Shown: one piece after another, positions 11,243 to 23,672 of the stretch
Layout: each line of letters begins with the position of its first letter
How positions within the stretch are numbered: position 1 is the first letter of the stretch
Source of the DNA: Turnera subulata
Lineage: Eukaryota; Streptophyta; Magnoliopsida; Malpighiales; Passifloraceae
Direction: 5' to 3'
NCBI GenBank assembly: GCA_028386065.3
Contig: JAKUCV010002086.1
Location: 1 to 64,000 of the forward strand
DNA: 64,000 bases
Program-made: the position numbers and the translations under genes
The notes under the pieces: generated by a model
What the model saw: the letters and a program-made list of their open reading frames with translations, nothing else
Told to the model about the DNA's origin: nothing
Databases searched by the model: none

Positions 11243-11360
11243 GAAAAAATAGCTAAAAAGAATAGATTTTTTTAAAAAGGAAAATAATCTTATAATGTTT
11301 TAGAAGTTTTGGAAGATCCATTGTAGTCATAAACTGACTACATAGTGGATCCGTCACTCT

Positions 11361-12255
11361 AGGTAAGTCTCCTAATGGGAATTTCTAAATAGACAAGGAT
11401 TCAAACCTAAGACCTCGCTTAAGCAGAACTAGCTGGTCGCTTGGTACATAAGCACATTTAATAGACGAAATTGGTTTTTTTTTTTTAACAATAAAGGAGA
11501 AGCAATTGGTTATTATTTATTTATTTGTTCCTAAAGATTTATTGTAAGGCAAATTTCCCTTTATGTAAGCACATTCAACATAGTTAATCCCCTGATAGTA
11601 TTAATCATTTCTTTTGAATTTGTTGGAATCTGAAAATAAGTTCCCTAAGATGCCAAATTCCGTTGGATTTTTTTTGGGACAAAAGGAATCACAAAATAAC
11701 TTATTAATTGGTAGTAACAAAATTTCAAATAAGATTACACAATGCGTTTACTTAGGTTTATTAGAAGTAAGAAAATTTATATCCTTCATGTTTTCCGGAT
11801 AAATTCACGTCCCATACATTTGGAAGATAAAATTTGTTTACGTGGCCTTCTCATTTCGTGGCCAACAATTATAACTTAATGTTTTTTGGTAACTAAAAAG
11901 GGGAGCATACTCCAGTTAAGGCCGAGGTAAACCACCTGAGCCACACTGCTCTATTAATAAATTATCTATGAAGAGGAAGACGAGATTCAAACTCTCAAAT
12001 GGGAATGTAATTTTAAGTACTAAAAATAACTTAGAAGATAGCATCCAAAAGAAAAAACATAACTTAGAAGACAAAATTAGTTACTTTGGACCTCGTAGTT
12101 TCTTTTTCAGAGTATTGTTAAAAACAAAACTGATGTCTTTAATATTCTCGTGCAATCTTGGTACTAAACACATTGCTCGTCGTCCTTCTAGATTTACCGA
12201 AAATTTTATCTAGCCCTTTTTTCCATTAGTGACTTCACCAAATTAAAATCAAATA
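11361..12255. other. AT-rich DNA without recognisable genes
   Basis: No coding sequence of known type, RNA gene or clear terminal repeat is visible. The longer frames here (for example 11614-11802 and 11968-12213) are low in complexity and have no motif. Confidence 0.5.
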
Positions 12256-12749
12256 TCTAATATACTATATAACAGCAAAGCCCTCTCTCAAGGTGCTTTG
12301 CTATTTTGACACGTACGATCATAAAAAATTGACATGTGGCAAACCACACAACTTACATGTAGCAAAATATACATAAAAGATAGGAAAAATTGGGTACCAC
12401 ATAATATAAAGTCTTATTATTTTGCATTTCCCTTTAGAATACCCCCCACTAACTCTAACAAAAAATTCAAGAGTCAAAAAGAGAATTAATGTGGTGCTTC
12501 AAATGGAATTAATGGCCACAAGTCATTGAATAGCAATTGAAAATGATTTGAATTTGGTAATCATAGCAATTGCTAAAACGGTAAGAAACGGAAAATTTGA
12601 AAATTTAAAAGCTCCAATGTAACAAATTAAATGTAAAATTCAACCACATTAACTCACCTAAACTATGACAATCTATCCCCCTAACTATAAAAGACAAAAG
12701 GAAACCCACCATCCCGTAATCTCAATTCCCTGTAAAATCAAAGTATGTA
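12256..12749 (+). mobile_element. Possible Helitron 5' terminus
   Basis: The sequence begins with TCTAATATACTATATAACAG after an A, similar to the TC-plus-TACTATATAA starts of many plant Helitrons. It is followed by repeated ACATGTGGC/ACACGT-like stretches. No CTRR terminus with an adjacent hairpin was found, and the gypsy element at 12750 may have cut it. Non-coding. Confidence 0.2.
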
Positions 12750-13316
12750 TATAACAGCCGGGGTAAAATTTATATTTTTATCCGGAATGTAAAACGCTTT
12801 GTACAGTAATTTACCTTATAAAATTAAATTTGGGAAATTAATTTAAGGTAAATCAGGCATTGGATTCCGATATCGAGTACTGCCCACGTTCGGGATTTTT
12901 TCGCAGATTTTTCGGGTCTAGAAATATTTAAAAAAGTCGGGTTTAACCTCGAACGAACGGATCAGAAATAAAGTAAAGGGGGTATAATAGTTATTTACTG
13001 GTCCAGACGGTACCCACTAGATTAAGCGGGTTAGTCACAACTGCACGCGTCAATCATGCAGCTGTGTTATCCTCTCCTGTGTCACCCATCACCGTTTCTG
13101 CACCGCTAACCCAACATGCCTACACAGCTATGCTCTTCATGCAAATTTAAACACCAGCATACACATAACCTTCCTCCAGCTAAAAACCTATTACCCAGTA
13201 CTCACCTTACCCTGCAAAAACCTCAACCAGTGCAACTAAAACAAAGACGAAAGAAAGGAAAAAGAAAAGAAAACAACACATAAGGGCAAACGTTGTCGTT
13301 TTGACCCCTCACCACC

Positions 13317-13347
<31 letters not shown>

Positions 13348-13445
13348 TTCTTTTTCCTTTCGCGAGCCATCCACCACCACCCGAGACCACCATCACTAGC
13401 CGCCACCTCCTCCCTTCCTCTTCTTCCTTCTCCTCTTCCTCCGGT
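12750..13445 (+). repeat. 5' LTR of the gypsy element, 3'-truncated
   Basis: It matches the first roughly 700 bases of the 3' LTR with scattered substitutions and one small deletion in the GTTGGCATTTACCGG region. A (CTT)n run of about 10 units lies at 13319-13348, with the equivalent shorter run at 17336-17357. Similarity to the 3' LTR stops at about 13445, where protease sequence begins. Confidence 0.85.
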
Positions 13446-16400
13446 CACGTCGCAGCCGCCATCGAACCCGGTGCTACACATTCCTTTGTCGCACAAAATT
13501 TTGCAATGCAACATAACTGTATGGAAGAGAGTTTAACACGTCCGTTGAGGGTTAGGTTACCCGCGGGCATAGTGGTTAGGTTAACACATGTATGTAGAGA
13601 TGTATCACTTTCGTACAACGATGAGGTTTTTCTTGCTCAGATGGTTGTGATGAACATGGGAGGTTTTGACATAATCCTGGGGATGGATTGGTTGTCGAAA
13701 CACAGTGCTTTAGTGAACTGTAGTACCAAGGAAGTGCTATTGACTTCTGACGGTGGACAACAGATTTTGTTAACTGGAAGTGGAAGAGCTGCTACCGCAT
13801 GTTGTATCTCTGCTACCCAAGACCACGGAATGAAGCCATGTGGTCCAGACGCCTTGTGGACTCATGTCACTGGCGAAGAAGTACAGACTCCTATTTTGGA
13901 GAACATAGCAGTGGTGAAGGAGTTTCTAGATATTTTTCCTGAAGATCTACCAGGATTTCCTTCTGATAGAGAGGCTGAGTATACCATCGACCTAATGCTA
14001 AATGTCACACCTATATCAATGGCTCCATATCGGATGGCACCAACAGAACTTCAGGAGTTGAAGAAACAGTTGGATGAATTACTGGAGAAGCGTTTCATCA
14101 GACCCAGTATATCACCTTGGGGTTCACCAGTGTTGTTTGTCAAAAAGAAGGATGGTAGTTTGCGCATGTGCATAGACTACCGACAGCTGAACAAGGTGAA
14201 GGTGAAGAACAAGTACCCGTTACCCAACATACTAAGATTGCACAGAAAGACATACTGAAGACTGTATTTCAGGCACGGTATGGTCACTTCGAGTTAACCG
14301 TGGTACCCTTTGGCTTGACCAATGCACCTGCAGTATTCATGTGTTTAATGCATTTGGTCTTGAATGAGTTCTTGGATATATTTGTGGTAGTCTTTATTAA
14401 TGATATTCTGATATATTCAAAGAGCAAGGAAGAACACAAAGAACATGTAAGAATGGTGCTACAGAAGCTACGGGAGAAACAATTGTATGTTAAGTTCAGC
14501 AAATGTGAGTTTTGGCTTGGAGAAGTTGCTTTCTTTGGACATGTTGTGTCGAGAGATGGAATAAAAGTTGATCTCACTAAAGTTAAAGCTGTTCTGGAAT
14601 GGGAGCCTCCCAAGAGTGTATCCGAAGTCTGGAGTTTTCTTGGCCTTGCAGGATACTACCCGAGGTTCATCGAGGGATTCTCCTTGATCGCTGGTGCCAT
14701 GACCAAGCTATTGAGGAAGGATCAGGCTTTTGTGTGGAGTGATGCTTGTGAGAAAAGATTTGATGAGCTGCAGAAGAAGTTGACCTCAGCACCGGTTTTG
14801 ATAGTACCTAAGCCAGGAATGGAGTACGTGTTATTCTGTGATGCTTCAGGTCTTGGCTTGGGAGCAGTGTTATTACAGGAAGGGCGGGTGATTGCTTATG
14901 CCTCGAGACAGTTAAGGCCACATGAGAAGAATTACCCAACACATGTTCTGAAGATGGCTGCAGTAAGCCTTGCCTTGAAGATCTGGTGACATCACTTGTT
15001 TGGAGAGAGATGCCGGATTTTCATAAATCATAAGAGTCTCAAGTAAATTATGACTCAGAAAGAACTTAATCTGCGACAAAGACGATGGGTTAAGCTGCTG
15101 AATGATTATGACTGTATTATTGAGTACCACCTAGGAGAGGCTAATGTTATAGCAGATACGCTCAGCCGGAGACAACTAGAAGATACTTCCACTACTTACT
15201 CAGTACCCTCACTTATTGAGTTAAGGAAGTTGGGAGCTGACCTGACAGTAGATGACACAGGCGCCTTGCTAGCACATATGGACATAAAATCCAACATGAG
15301 AGGATGGGTTGTTGAGTTACAAGATGGAGATCCTGATCTGATTAAGCTGAAAGAAGGAGTACGCAATAGAAAAGAGGATAAGTTTTGCATAGCTGAAGAT
15401 GGTGCACTGATGTTTGGAAAGCATTTATATGTCCCCAATGTCATTGACCTGCGTAGTCAAATTTTAGAAGAAGGACACATGACACCATATCCAATGCATC
15501 CTAGAAGCACTAAGATGCATCAGGACCTGAAGAGCCATTATTGGTGGCCGCGTAGGAAGAAGGATGTAGCAGAGTATGTGGCAAGGTGCATTACTTGCCA
15601 GCAGGTGAAAGCTGAACATCAGGCTCCAGCAGGCAAAATGAGATCGTTGACAGTTCCAGAGTGGAATTGGGAGATGATCACCATGGATTTTATGATTGGA
15701 TTACCGATGACTCGGAAGCAACATGATGTTGTTTGGGTTATCGTTGATCGATTGACAAAATCAGCTCATTTCCTTCCCATTCGGCAGACTAACACTATGG
15801 ACAAGTTGGCGAAGTTGTATGTTGCTGAGATTGTAAAATTACATGGTATTCCTAATTTTATAGTCTCAGATAGAGATCCCAGGTTCACCTCACGATTTTG
15901 GAAGAGTCTACAAACAGCTTTGGGAACTAAGTTAAGTTTCAGTACTACCTTTCATCCATAGACAGACGGACAGTCAGAAAGGACTATATAGACATTGGAG
16001 GACATGCTAAGGGCTTGTGCACTTAACTTCAGTGGAAGTTGGGATAAGTACTTGTCTTTGGCAGAATTTGCATACAACAATGGTTATCATTCCAGCATCG
16101 AAATGCCACCATCTGAAGCACTCTACGGAAGGAAGTGTCGGAGTCCAGTTTGTTGGGATGAAGAAGGACTTCATTTGATCGTTTGTCCGGACTTGGTTAA
16201 ACAAACGGTTGATAAGATCCAGACGGTGAAACAATGCATGGGAGCTGCTTAAGACCGAGAGAAGAGCTACGCCAACAAGCATCGGCAAGAAATGGAGTAC
16301 AAGGTAGAGAAAAAATTTTCCTCAGGCTTAATTAGGTTCGAGAAGTGAGGAAAGTTGAGTCCCAGACATATCGGACCTTATGAGATCGTGGAAAGGATCG

Positions 16401-16748
16401 GACCTTTGGCATATAGGTTGTCATTACCTGAGGAGCTATCACGCATTCATGACGTGTTCCATGTCTCTATGCTGAGGAGATACTGGTCAGATCCTAGTCA
16501 TGTTGTGACACCAGTAGATGTTGAAGTGGCAGAGGATCTTACATACATTGAGGTACCAGAGTAGATCCTTGCCCGAGAAGTACGGCAACTGCGGAACCGT
16601 ACTATTCCCATGGTAAAGGTTAAGTGGAGTAAGCATTCTGTCAATGAGCTACATGGGAAGTTGAAGAGCACATGCGGACCCTGTACCCGCATCTCTTCCC
16701 AGGATTGGAATGAATTTCGAGGACGAAATTCCTTTAAGGAGAGTAGAC
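13446..16748 (+). pseudogene. Gypsy pol remnant: PR, RT, RNase H, integrase
   Basis: Reading starts in the protease active-site region (GATHSF at about 13470, with EPG in place of DSG or DTG) and continues through ILGMDWL. RT has [20 protein letters not shown] and YRQLNK. The segment between YPLPNI and IAQKDI near 14235 is deleted with a frameshift, removing one catalytic Asp region. The YVDD-equivalent reads FIND. RNase H ([14 protein letters not shown]) is followed by an integrase with an HHCC-type zinc region (CITCQQVKAEH) and a DDE core (TMDFMIGLP, SDRDPRF, LEDMLRAC). Stops lie at 14987, 15044, 15959, 15989, 16250, 16346 and 16562. The chromodomain-like tail after 16565 contains a one-base deletion near 16650. 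A purine-rich tract, TTTAAGGAGAGTAGAC, precedes the 3' LTR. Confidence 0.88.
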
Positions 16749-19135
16749 TGTAACAGCCCGGGTAAAATTTATATTTTTATCGAGAATGTAAAAAGCTTTG
16801 TACAGTAATTTACCTTATGAAATTAATTTTGGGAAATTAATTTAAGGTAAATCAAGCATTGGATTCCGATATCGAGCACTGCCCACGTTCGTGATTTTTC
16901 CGCGGATTTTTCGGGCCAAAGTTGGCATTTACCGGATCTAGAAATATTTAGAAAAGTCGGGTTTAACCTCGAACGAACGGACCAGAAATAAAATAAAGGG
17001 GGGTATAATAGTTATTTACTAGTCCAGATGGTACTCGCTCGATTAAGCGGGTTAGTCACAACTACACACGTCAATCATGCAGCTGTGTTATCCTCTCATG
17101 TGTCACCCATCACCGTTTCTGCACCGCTAACCCAACGTGCCTACATAGTTATGCTCTTCATGCAAATTTAAACACCAGTATACACATAACCTTCCTCCAG
17201 CTAAAATCCTATTACCCAGTACTCACCTTACCCTGCAAAAACCGCAACTAGTGCAACTAAACCAAAGAAGAAAGAAAGGAAAAAAAAAAACAACACATAA
17301 GGGTAAACGTTGTCGTTTTGACCCCTCACCACCACTTCTTCTTCTTCTTCTTCTTCTTTTCTTTTTCCTTTCCCGAGCCATCCACCACCACCCGAGACCA
17401 CCATCACTAGCCGCCACCTCCACCCTTCCTCTTCTTCCTTCTCTTCTTCCTCAGGTGCCGACGAACACCACCAGCGATGCCGCCTCTTTTTCCGCGTCTC
17501 GCCCGCATCGCTACTGCCTCGCCTCGCTGCTGTTTCCACGTCGCGCCGCTGCTGCAACTCACGAAGGTGAGCAGCCGTCCACGGGTTGAAGATGACCCGA
17601 TTGAGGCGGGTCTGACCTGGTTGGGTCTGGGTTAGGGTAATGGGCTGATGGTGCTGGGCCTGCTGCCTGGGTCTCTGCCTGAGCTGCTACCTAGCTTGGG
17701 TTTGAACTCAAGTGGCGGGTCGGGCTTGAATCTTGGGCCAGTCCGAATTTATTTAAAAAAATGAAAAAAATATATATATGGTAAATGAATATATTTCTGA
17801 TAATCAATTAAATACTTGATATATTATTGTCTTGGGGAAATTACGACTCTAACATGATGTATATCTTTTGGAAAAAAATTATAGTAAATACTTTTAGGAA
17901 GAGGAGATAAATTATAAAATATTCTTGGAGAATTAACTACCGGAGTAATACCCAGGTATGAATATGATATATTATTTTTAAAATATGGATTATATGGCTA
18001 TAATGATAATTTTGGCATAACTAAGATATTAATCGGGTTGGGTTAATATGTTATATATATGGCTTACGGTACTAGATTGTCATCATTAGCATATTTTTGT
18101 TGTGCATCTTATGTGTATGTATTTATTGTTTATAATAGGAACTGATAACGAGCAGTACAACAAGGAACCAGATTTGGAACTTGTTGGGGAGTTCCAAAAC
18201 TGATAATCGGCTAAGGTGAGCATGGATAATTTTTAATATGTTGTCTATAATACTGTTGTGAATTGATTGTTGCTTGAATTGTTGATTGTACTGCTGAGTT
18301 GGTTATTGTTGTTGTACAACCCTGTCATTGTCGTTGTTGTTGAATTGATATAATGGGCATCTTAAGATAATTGGATAATTAGAAGTTGTGTTGACGACTT
18401 AAATGTCACTTGGGAAGTAGTGGTACGACTCGATGGTTAGAGACTGTTTATCAGGTTACCTAATATAAGCATGTCTATGCTTGCGATGTCTATCATGTGA
18501 TTCTACTTTTAGATGTCTATCCGTGTTTGATATTTTTGGGATGTCTATCCCTGGGTTCTCTTTTGATCAGGCACCCGAAATATGTTAATAACTAGGTACG
18601 ACCCTAGCTTGACCAGTGACGGGGCCCGGATACTAAAATTGGAAAATTCAATTGTCTAATTCTTATTGTGTATATTCTTTTGTATTTGCCTATGTATTCT
18701 TCCTTGAAGTATTATAGTTGCTGCATATTGTTGTTTATCCGTGATTGTACTTAAATGTGCCGGTGAGCACTTCGGACTCACTCCTCGCCTACGTGGTCTC
18801 ATCACGTTGGATGAGTTGCTCGTAGTACAGGTATGATGTACGACCAGCTGTTGTATCTTCTTCACTTAACCCCGGATCCATACCTCTGCATGTACATAGA
18901 GTCTTCCGCTGTTGTTTTCTCATCACTCTATTCCAGTTGTTGTTTTATATTTACTGTTGTTGTTGTTGCGTGCTGATGTATGTTGGCTAGAATAAGGTCC
19001 CCGTGCTCGGGTGACAGATGATATTTGGATCTTTACTGTACTAAACTCTGTTGTGTAAATACTGTCTGTTATTGTAATAAAAGTAGTTCTGATACGTATT
19101 TACTATGTATGGTAAATGCGGGTCGGGGCGTTTCA
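16749..19135 (+). repeat. 3' LTR of the gypsy element (2387 bp)
   Basis: The ends are TGTAACAG and GTTTCA. It contains the (CTT)n run, a G-rich segment at 17580-17750 and several GTTGTTG stretches. There is no reliable coding content; the frames at 17223-17589 are low-complexity translations of the CTT region. Confidence 0.88.
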
Positions 19136-19140
19136 GTGTA

Positions 19141-20300
19141 ACTCTTCAACTCATATTTTTCTATATACTTTTTTAGTTACATATTTCCATAATTGTATCC
19201 ATGAATTTTATTCATTTTTTCCAATTTCAAATTTACCATAGACAAGCTCAACTCTCACTAAACTCAATCCCCCAAAAAAGTAAGTACGTCTTTCCATATT
19301 TTTAATTTCATATTGTCCATTTGCATATTCATAAATTTAATCAATCATATTTGATTTTTAGAGGTTTTTTTAGGCTATTTCATATTCAGCATATTTACGA
19401 TGCATGACAATCCAAATTACTTTAGTTAGTGTTATTCTCGAATTTGGGCATACATCCACATCCTAATGCAATTAAATGGATTGGGGCATCACAGTATTTT
19501 TCTAAGTCTTATAACGGAAAAAATAAGGGAAAATGACTTATTTTATATGTCCACCGTATGAAAAAAGAAAAAAATCACTTTCTTTGGTATTTTTTAAAAG
19601 TGAAAAAAAAGAAGGGAAAATGTGATATAGGATGAATGTGAATTTTTAAAATTTAGTGTCACATGCAATATAAAACAAAAAAAATTAAATTTGAAAAAAA
19701 ATATAAAAAATGTGTCCTTATCACTAATATAAAATTTAAATATTTAGTAAAGGTGATACATGACGCATGTGAATAGAGATAAAATTAGTCCTACTATAAG
19801 TTAGACCTAGATTTCTTTTTCAAAGTACATTAAAAAAATAATTAATAAAATAATTACCATCATATATAAGTAGAAAATTATTGCATTGTTGAATGGAAAA
19901 CATATCTCTGCATAATACAAAGAAAAGCAATAGACATAATATATTTAAAATTTTTTAAAAGATCATAGCTCATAAAAGAGAAAGAAATTGATTATTATAT
20001 ATTTTAAAAAGAGGTAAATGCTAAAAAAATAGATACAGAACATGTCTATAAAAAAATTTAAAATCTATATGCATGATAGAGATATAAAAAAATAAGACAT
20101 ATATGAATCACTCTAAAAAATTTCCAAGGTTGATTTTTTTTTTATGATTCTTTGGCCCAAATTTTTTTATTTTTAATTGTAGATCTTTATGAAATCAGGA
20201 TGTAAATCCAAACTCTTTCAATTTATTTATTTTATATAAGTCCTTATAATTATATAAAATAATCTTTATTACTGAATTAAAAATTATGCCTAGCGTATAA
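19141..20300. other. AT-rich DNA, nothing recognised
   Basis: Long A and T runs with no motif, no coding frame of known type and no terminal repeat that I can support. It could contain decayed 5' sequence of Sirevirus-1, whose 5' LTR I could not find. Confidence 0.5.
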
Positions 20301-20313
20301 CAAATACTTAATA

Positions 20314-20541
20314 TTGGTGAAAAACTGTGAAAATTTTAGAAGTGAAAAATTTGTCGTGCAAAATGCTCATGATGAACTAGAAAAAGAAATTTCTAATAGT
20401 ATTGCAATGTGTGACAAGTTAGTAAAAGAGAATGATGTGCTTAAGAAGAATATTGAGGATCTAAAATGTTCTCTTGAGAAATTCACAAATAGAATAGATA
20501 ATCTAAATATGTTGCTAGGGCAACAAAGGCATTCAGTATAA
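20314..20541 (+). pseudogene. Sirevirus gag coiled-coil fragment
   Basis: The 75-residue frame (CDKLVKENDVLKKNIEDLK, then LGQQRH) matches the long heptad-rich segment seen near the end of Sirevirus Gag, as also present in Sirevirus-2 at 50140-50530. Downstream, 20566-20750 holds three diverged repeats that include palindrome-like TGGTTTTTAACAAACCA. Confidence 0.65.
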
Positions 20542-20747
20542 AAAGAAGAAATATGAGCTACTCATATGCTTTTTAACAAATCAAATCAATTTGTGCAGTT
20601 TGTTAAGGCAGGGTCCACTATGCTGTTTAAACCTAACACTATCCATGTGATTTTTAACAAACCATATCAATCGGTGAAGACTGTTAAGACAGGTTCTAGT
20701 ATGCCATATAGACATGTGGTTTTTAACAAACCATATAAATCTGTGAA

Positions 20748-23672
20748 ACCCTAGCCACCCTTCTCTTTTTCTTTTTCTTTTCTCCTTTTCTCTCCTCTTT
20801 CTCTCTTTTCTTCTCCCGTGCGCCGCTACCCCTTTTCTCCTTCTCTCATTCTCTCTCTCGTGTGCCCTCAAGCCGCCGCCGCCACCCGTTCATCATCTTC
20901 CTCTACTTTTCTTTTCTTTCTTCGTCACCCTCGAGGCCAAGCACCACCGTCACCACCTTTACTCTCTTCCCTTCGGTCTGCATCGAGAGGAGTGGCTTGG
21001 AGGCTCGGTGTGGCGGGTTCTGGGCAGAAATCCCAAGGTGGATGTGATTTCGCCCCCGCCGTTCGCTGGTACGCCTCTTCCTGCGTTCTTCTTTCTCCTT
21101 TTCGTGCGCTTTTGGTCGATTGCTGTCTTATCGTGCTCTGTTTTGGCTGGGTGTCCCTCGGTGGAGGGTTTGTGTTGTGGGTGTTTCGGGTTTGTTTTTG
21201 TTGATGGCGGTTTGGGTGGTTCTTGTGCCGTGGACGGCGGGGTCTGCTGCGGGTTGTTGTTGTGTTCGCCGGAGCAGGTTTGCTGCAGGTGGTAGCTTCG
21301 GCTGGTAGTGTTGTTTAGAACCAGAGGCGCGCGTTCTTGGACTCGGATCCCGTTGTTCCGGTAAGTCCTCAATTCTCAATCTTCCTCTTTAGCTTGTATT
21401 GCTGATGTTCAAGTGATGGATTTTTTATTGTGTATTGTTTTTGCATCAGCGTGGTTTGGGGTAATTTCATGAGGTCGTTTTTGGGTTATTGCAGAATTCC
21501 GGCGAGGTTGTGACCGGAATCCGGTGGGAGGTTACTATTCCGGCAAGCCAAGGTTCAGTTCCGGCAGAGCGGAATTCTTCTCCGTCATTAAGGGTATCTT
21601 TTCCGATGATGATATGTATTAATTCCTTCACGCACAGGCATGTAATATTATTAGACAAGCATTAGCGATGTAACGGGAAAAACCGGGATTTAGTGGATAC
21701 CGTGCGCGGGGAGAGGATGGCACGTTGCCGGAAAATTTCCGACGTGCGTAGTATCTTTAGGTCGGATGACCTTGGGCTCGGGTATGTCCTTGGTGTGGAA
21801 GTTAGAGAAACCGGGCCCAAGCCCAATCATGTTAAACCTATAGGACTTAAGTGATTTTGATGAGAATGGGTTTTGAGCCCAAAGGAAATTCTAAGGCTTA
21901 GAGGTGGACTTAAAGACATGGGCTTTAGGCCCAAGATTGTTTTGGGTTAAGTAAAGGGTTGAATGGTTTGGGCTTTAGGCCCAATGAGGATGTGGGTTTT
22001 GACCCAATTGATATTTGGACTTAGATGGACTTAAAGCTTGTGAACCTTAGGCCCGTGGCTTGGAAATACCGTTTTGGTGAGTGAGAGTAGACTGGTCGGG
22101 CTAGACTTTAACCCACGATTTCATTGCACAAGCATGCATAATTGATTTATTGTTGAATATCTTTGTGAGACATAGTGTCTATGTGTATAGGCACGAGACA
22201 TAATTCAGGAGCGGCTGGTACTAGTGGTGGACAGACGGAGCGCAATCACAATTGAGGTGACTCTATAAGACTTATATACTTGTATGCGAATACTTGTTGG
22301 TATGGTTAGGTAGTACTACTTGCTGAGTATGCTTCATACTGTTGATTGTGTTATGTACCTGGATGTTTATATGCTGAATTGCCATGATAATGAAAATACG
22401 TGCTGTTTTGCCATGTGATCCTTCTATGAGCTGTTATTGCCATGCTTGTGATATATGCTGACTTGCTATATTCTGTATGTTGTGAGCTTAGGCTTTGTTA
22501 GAGAATCTCTGAAATGGTACACAACTTAGATACGACTTGAGGTGACACTTATATAATTTCATAATTGGTAACATAACTTACCTGAATAACTAATAAGTTC
22601 TACTGTGGGGCTGTTGACCGGTAGCACCGAGAGGGAAGAGAGGGTACCCCTCGGGTCCTGTTATTTTAGTGAATTGTATTCACCGAGACGGCGACAAGGA
22701 AATTTATGGGTACGACCTCGGTTAGTATATTAGTCAGAGTACCCCTCACAGAGCTAGCGCCTTGGGGATTTGTAGGGTGTACCCCTTGGTTATTTGTTAT
22801 TATTCATTTCTTTTGGTGAGAGCACCCCTCACAGAGCTGGCGACTTGGGGACTGACGGGTGTGCCCCAAGATTTTGTATTATAACTTCTTTAAGGAGAGC
22901 ACCCCTCCTAGAGCTGTCGGCCACTTGTTTGTTGGTGGTTTTCTTTGTCGGAACTTACCCATTCCGGTGTTGTTATTTAAACTATAAATATATGATTATA
23001 TTTGGGCATATGCCCTGGGGAGCTGGCCATTCTCTACCGCGCCCGACGTACACAGTAGAGGGCCTTTAATAATGATAAGAATGTAATAACCAGATAACTC
23101 ACTTAACACTTGTATGTGTGGTATTTGACACATGTTGATTGTGTGTGTGTATACTTGAGCTCGTGGACTTACTCACCCTACGAGCCTGTCTTCGTGTGCC
23201 TGTATGTTTGTCTTATATTGTACATTGAGTAGGCGACTCATATAAATCGCCACCGTGGTTTTACGGATCATTAGTAGCGTGTTGATGGTTGCTCTTATCT
23301 CGGGTATCAGACTCTTGCATTTCAGCAGGTAGCTGCATTTCCTTCCTGATGGATCCATAGAGTTGACTCATATATGTTTTACACTTGTCATTGACATTGT
23401 TGTTATTTTTCCGCTGCGTTTTATTGTCGGGATATTGTTTTGGTTTTCTTGGATTTTAATCAGTTGTTGTTCCGGTAGATATAACCGGTGTTACGTTGGC
23501 TAGTTAAGCCTGGTTTAAACTTAACTCTTGTATCCCGATGTTTATTTTTGGTTACTCTGAGATTATGAGTTGATGCTTTTACACAGAGTTTGGCATCCCT
23601 GGTTTTAAGGGCATTTTGGTCATTTTATAATTGTTATATTTTGTATTATCATTTTTGGGATGCGGTCGTTTC
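20748..23672 (+). repeat. 5'-truncated long LTR, LARD-related
   Basis: It begins abruptly inside a copia context with AAACCCTAGCC, equivalent to the AAACCCTAACCC region in the middle of the LARD LTRs (41870-41890 read on the minus strand). It ends with GGGATGCGGTCGTTTCA at 23672, the LTR 3' terminus. It carries the GC-rich tandem units (ACCCCTCACAGAGCTGGCGA core) at about 22610-22930, as do the LARD LTRs on the opposite strand. The first part of the LTR is missing, and the copia sequence between gag and the integrase is missing with it, so a deletion or recombination joined the two. Confidence 0.7.

Larger units (their letters stand above)
4872..11360. mobile_element. Possible hAT-like TIR element, split by the LINE
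   Basis: CAGGAACGGATCCA at 4872-4885 and TGGATCCGTCACTCT at 11346-11360 form imperfect inverted termini sharing ACGGATCCA. The flanks TGGGTAAG (4864-4871) and AGGTAAGT (11361-11368) share GGTAAG and could be a degenerate 8-bp duplication. Without the LINE, the element would be about 560 bp of AT-rich, non-coding DNA (4872-5299 plus 11243-11360). This resembles a MITE but is degenerate. Confidence 0.35.
12750..19135 (+). mobile_element. Ty3/gypsy chromovirus-type element, internally deleted
   Basis: The 5' LTR starts TATAACAGCC (from TGTAACAGCC) at 12750. The 3' LTR is TGTAACAGCCCGGG...GGGGCGTTTCA at 16749-19135. The flanking 5-mers ATGTA (12745-12749) and GTGTA (19136-19140) match at four positions. 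The rest of the 5' LTR, the PBS and all of gag are missing, and a protease remnant follows the truncated LTR directly. Pol order is protease, RT, RNase H, integrase, with a degenerate chromodomain-like tail; this suggests the Tekay/Del group. Several in-frame stops make it non-autonomous. Confidence 0.9.

Noticed and set aside
13236..13514. Arg-rich frames over the (CTT)n region (also at 17223-17589)
   Set aside because: They are translations of a trinucleotide run in gypsy LTRs.
20818..21308. Several overlapping frames in a CT- and G-rich region
   Set aside because: They fall in the leader-like part of an LTR fragment and have no family features.
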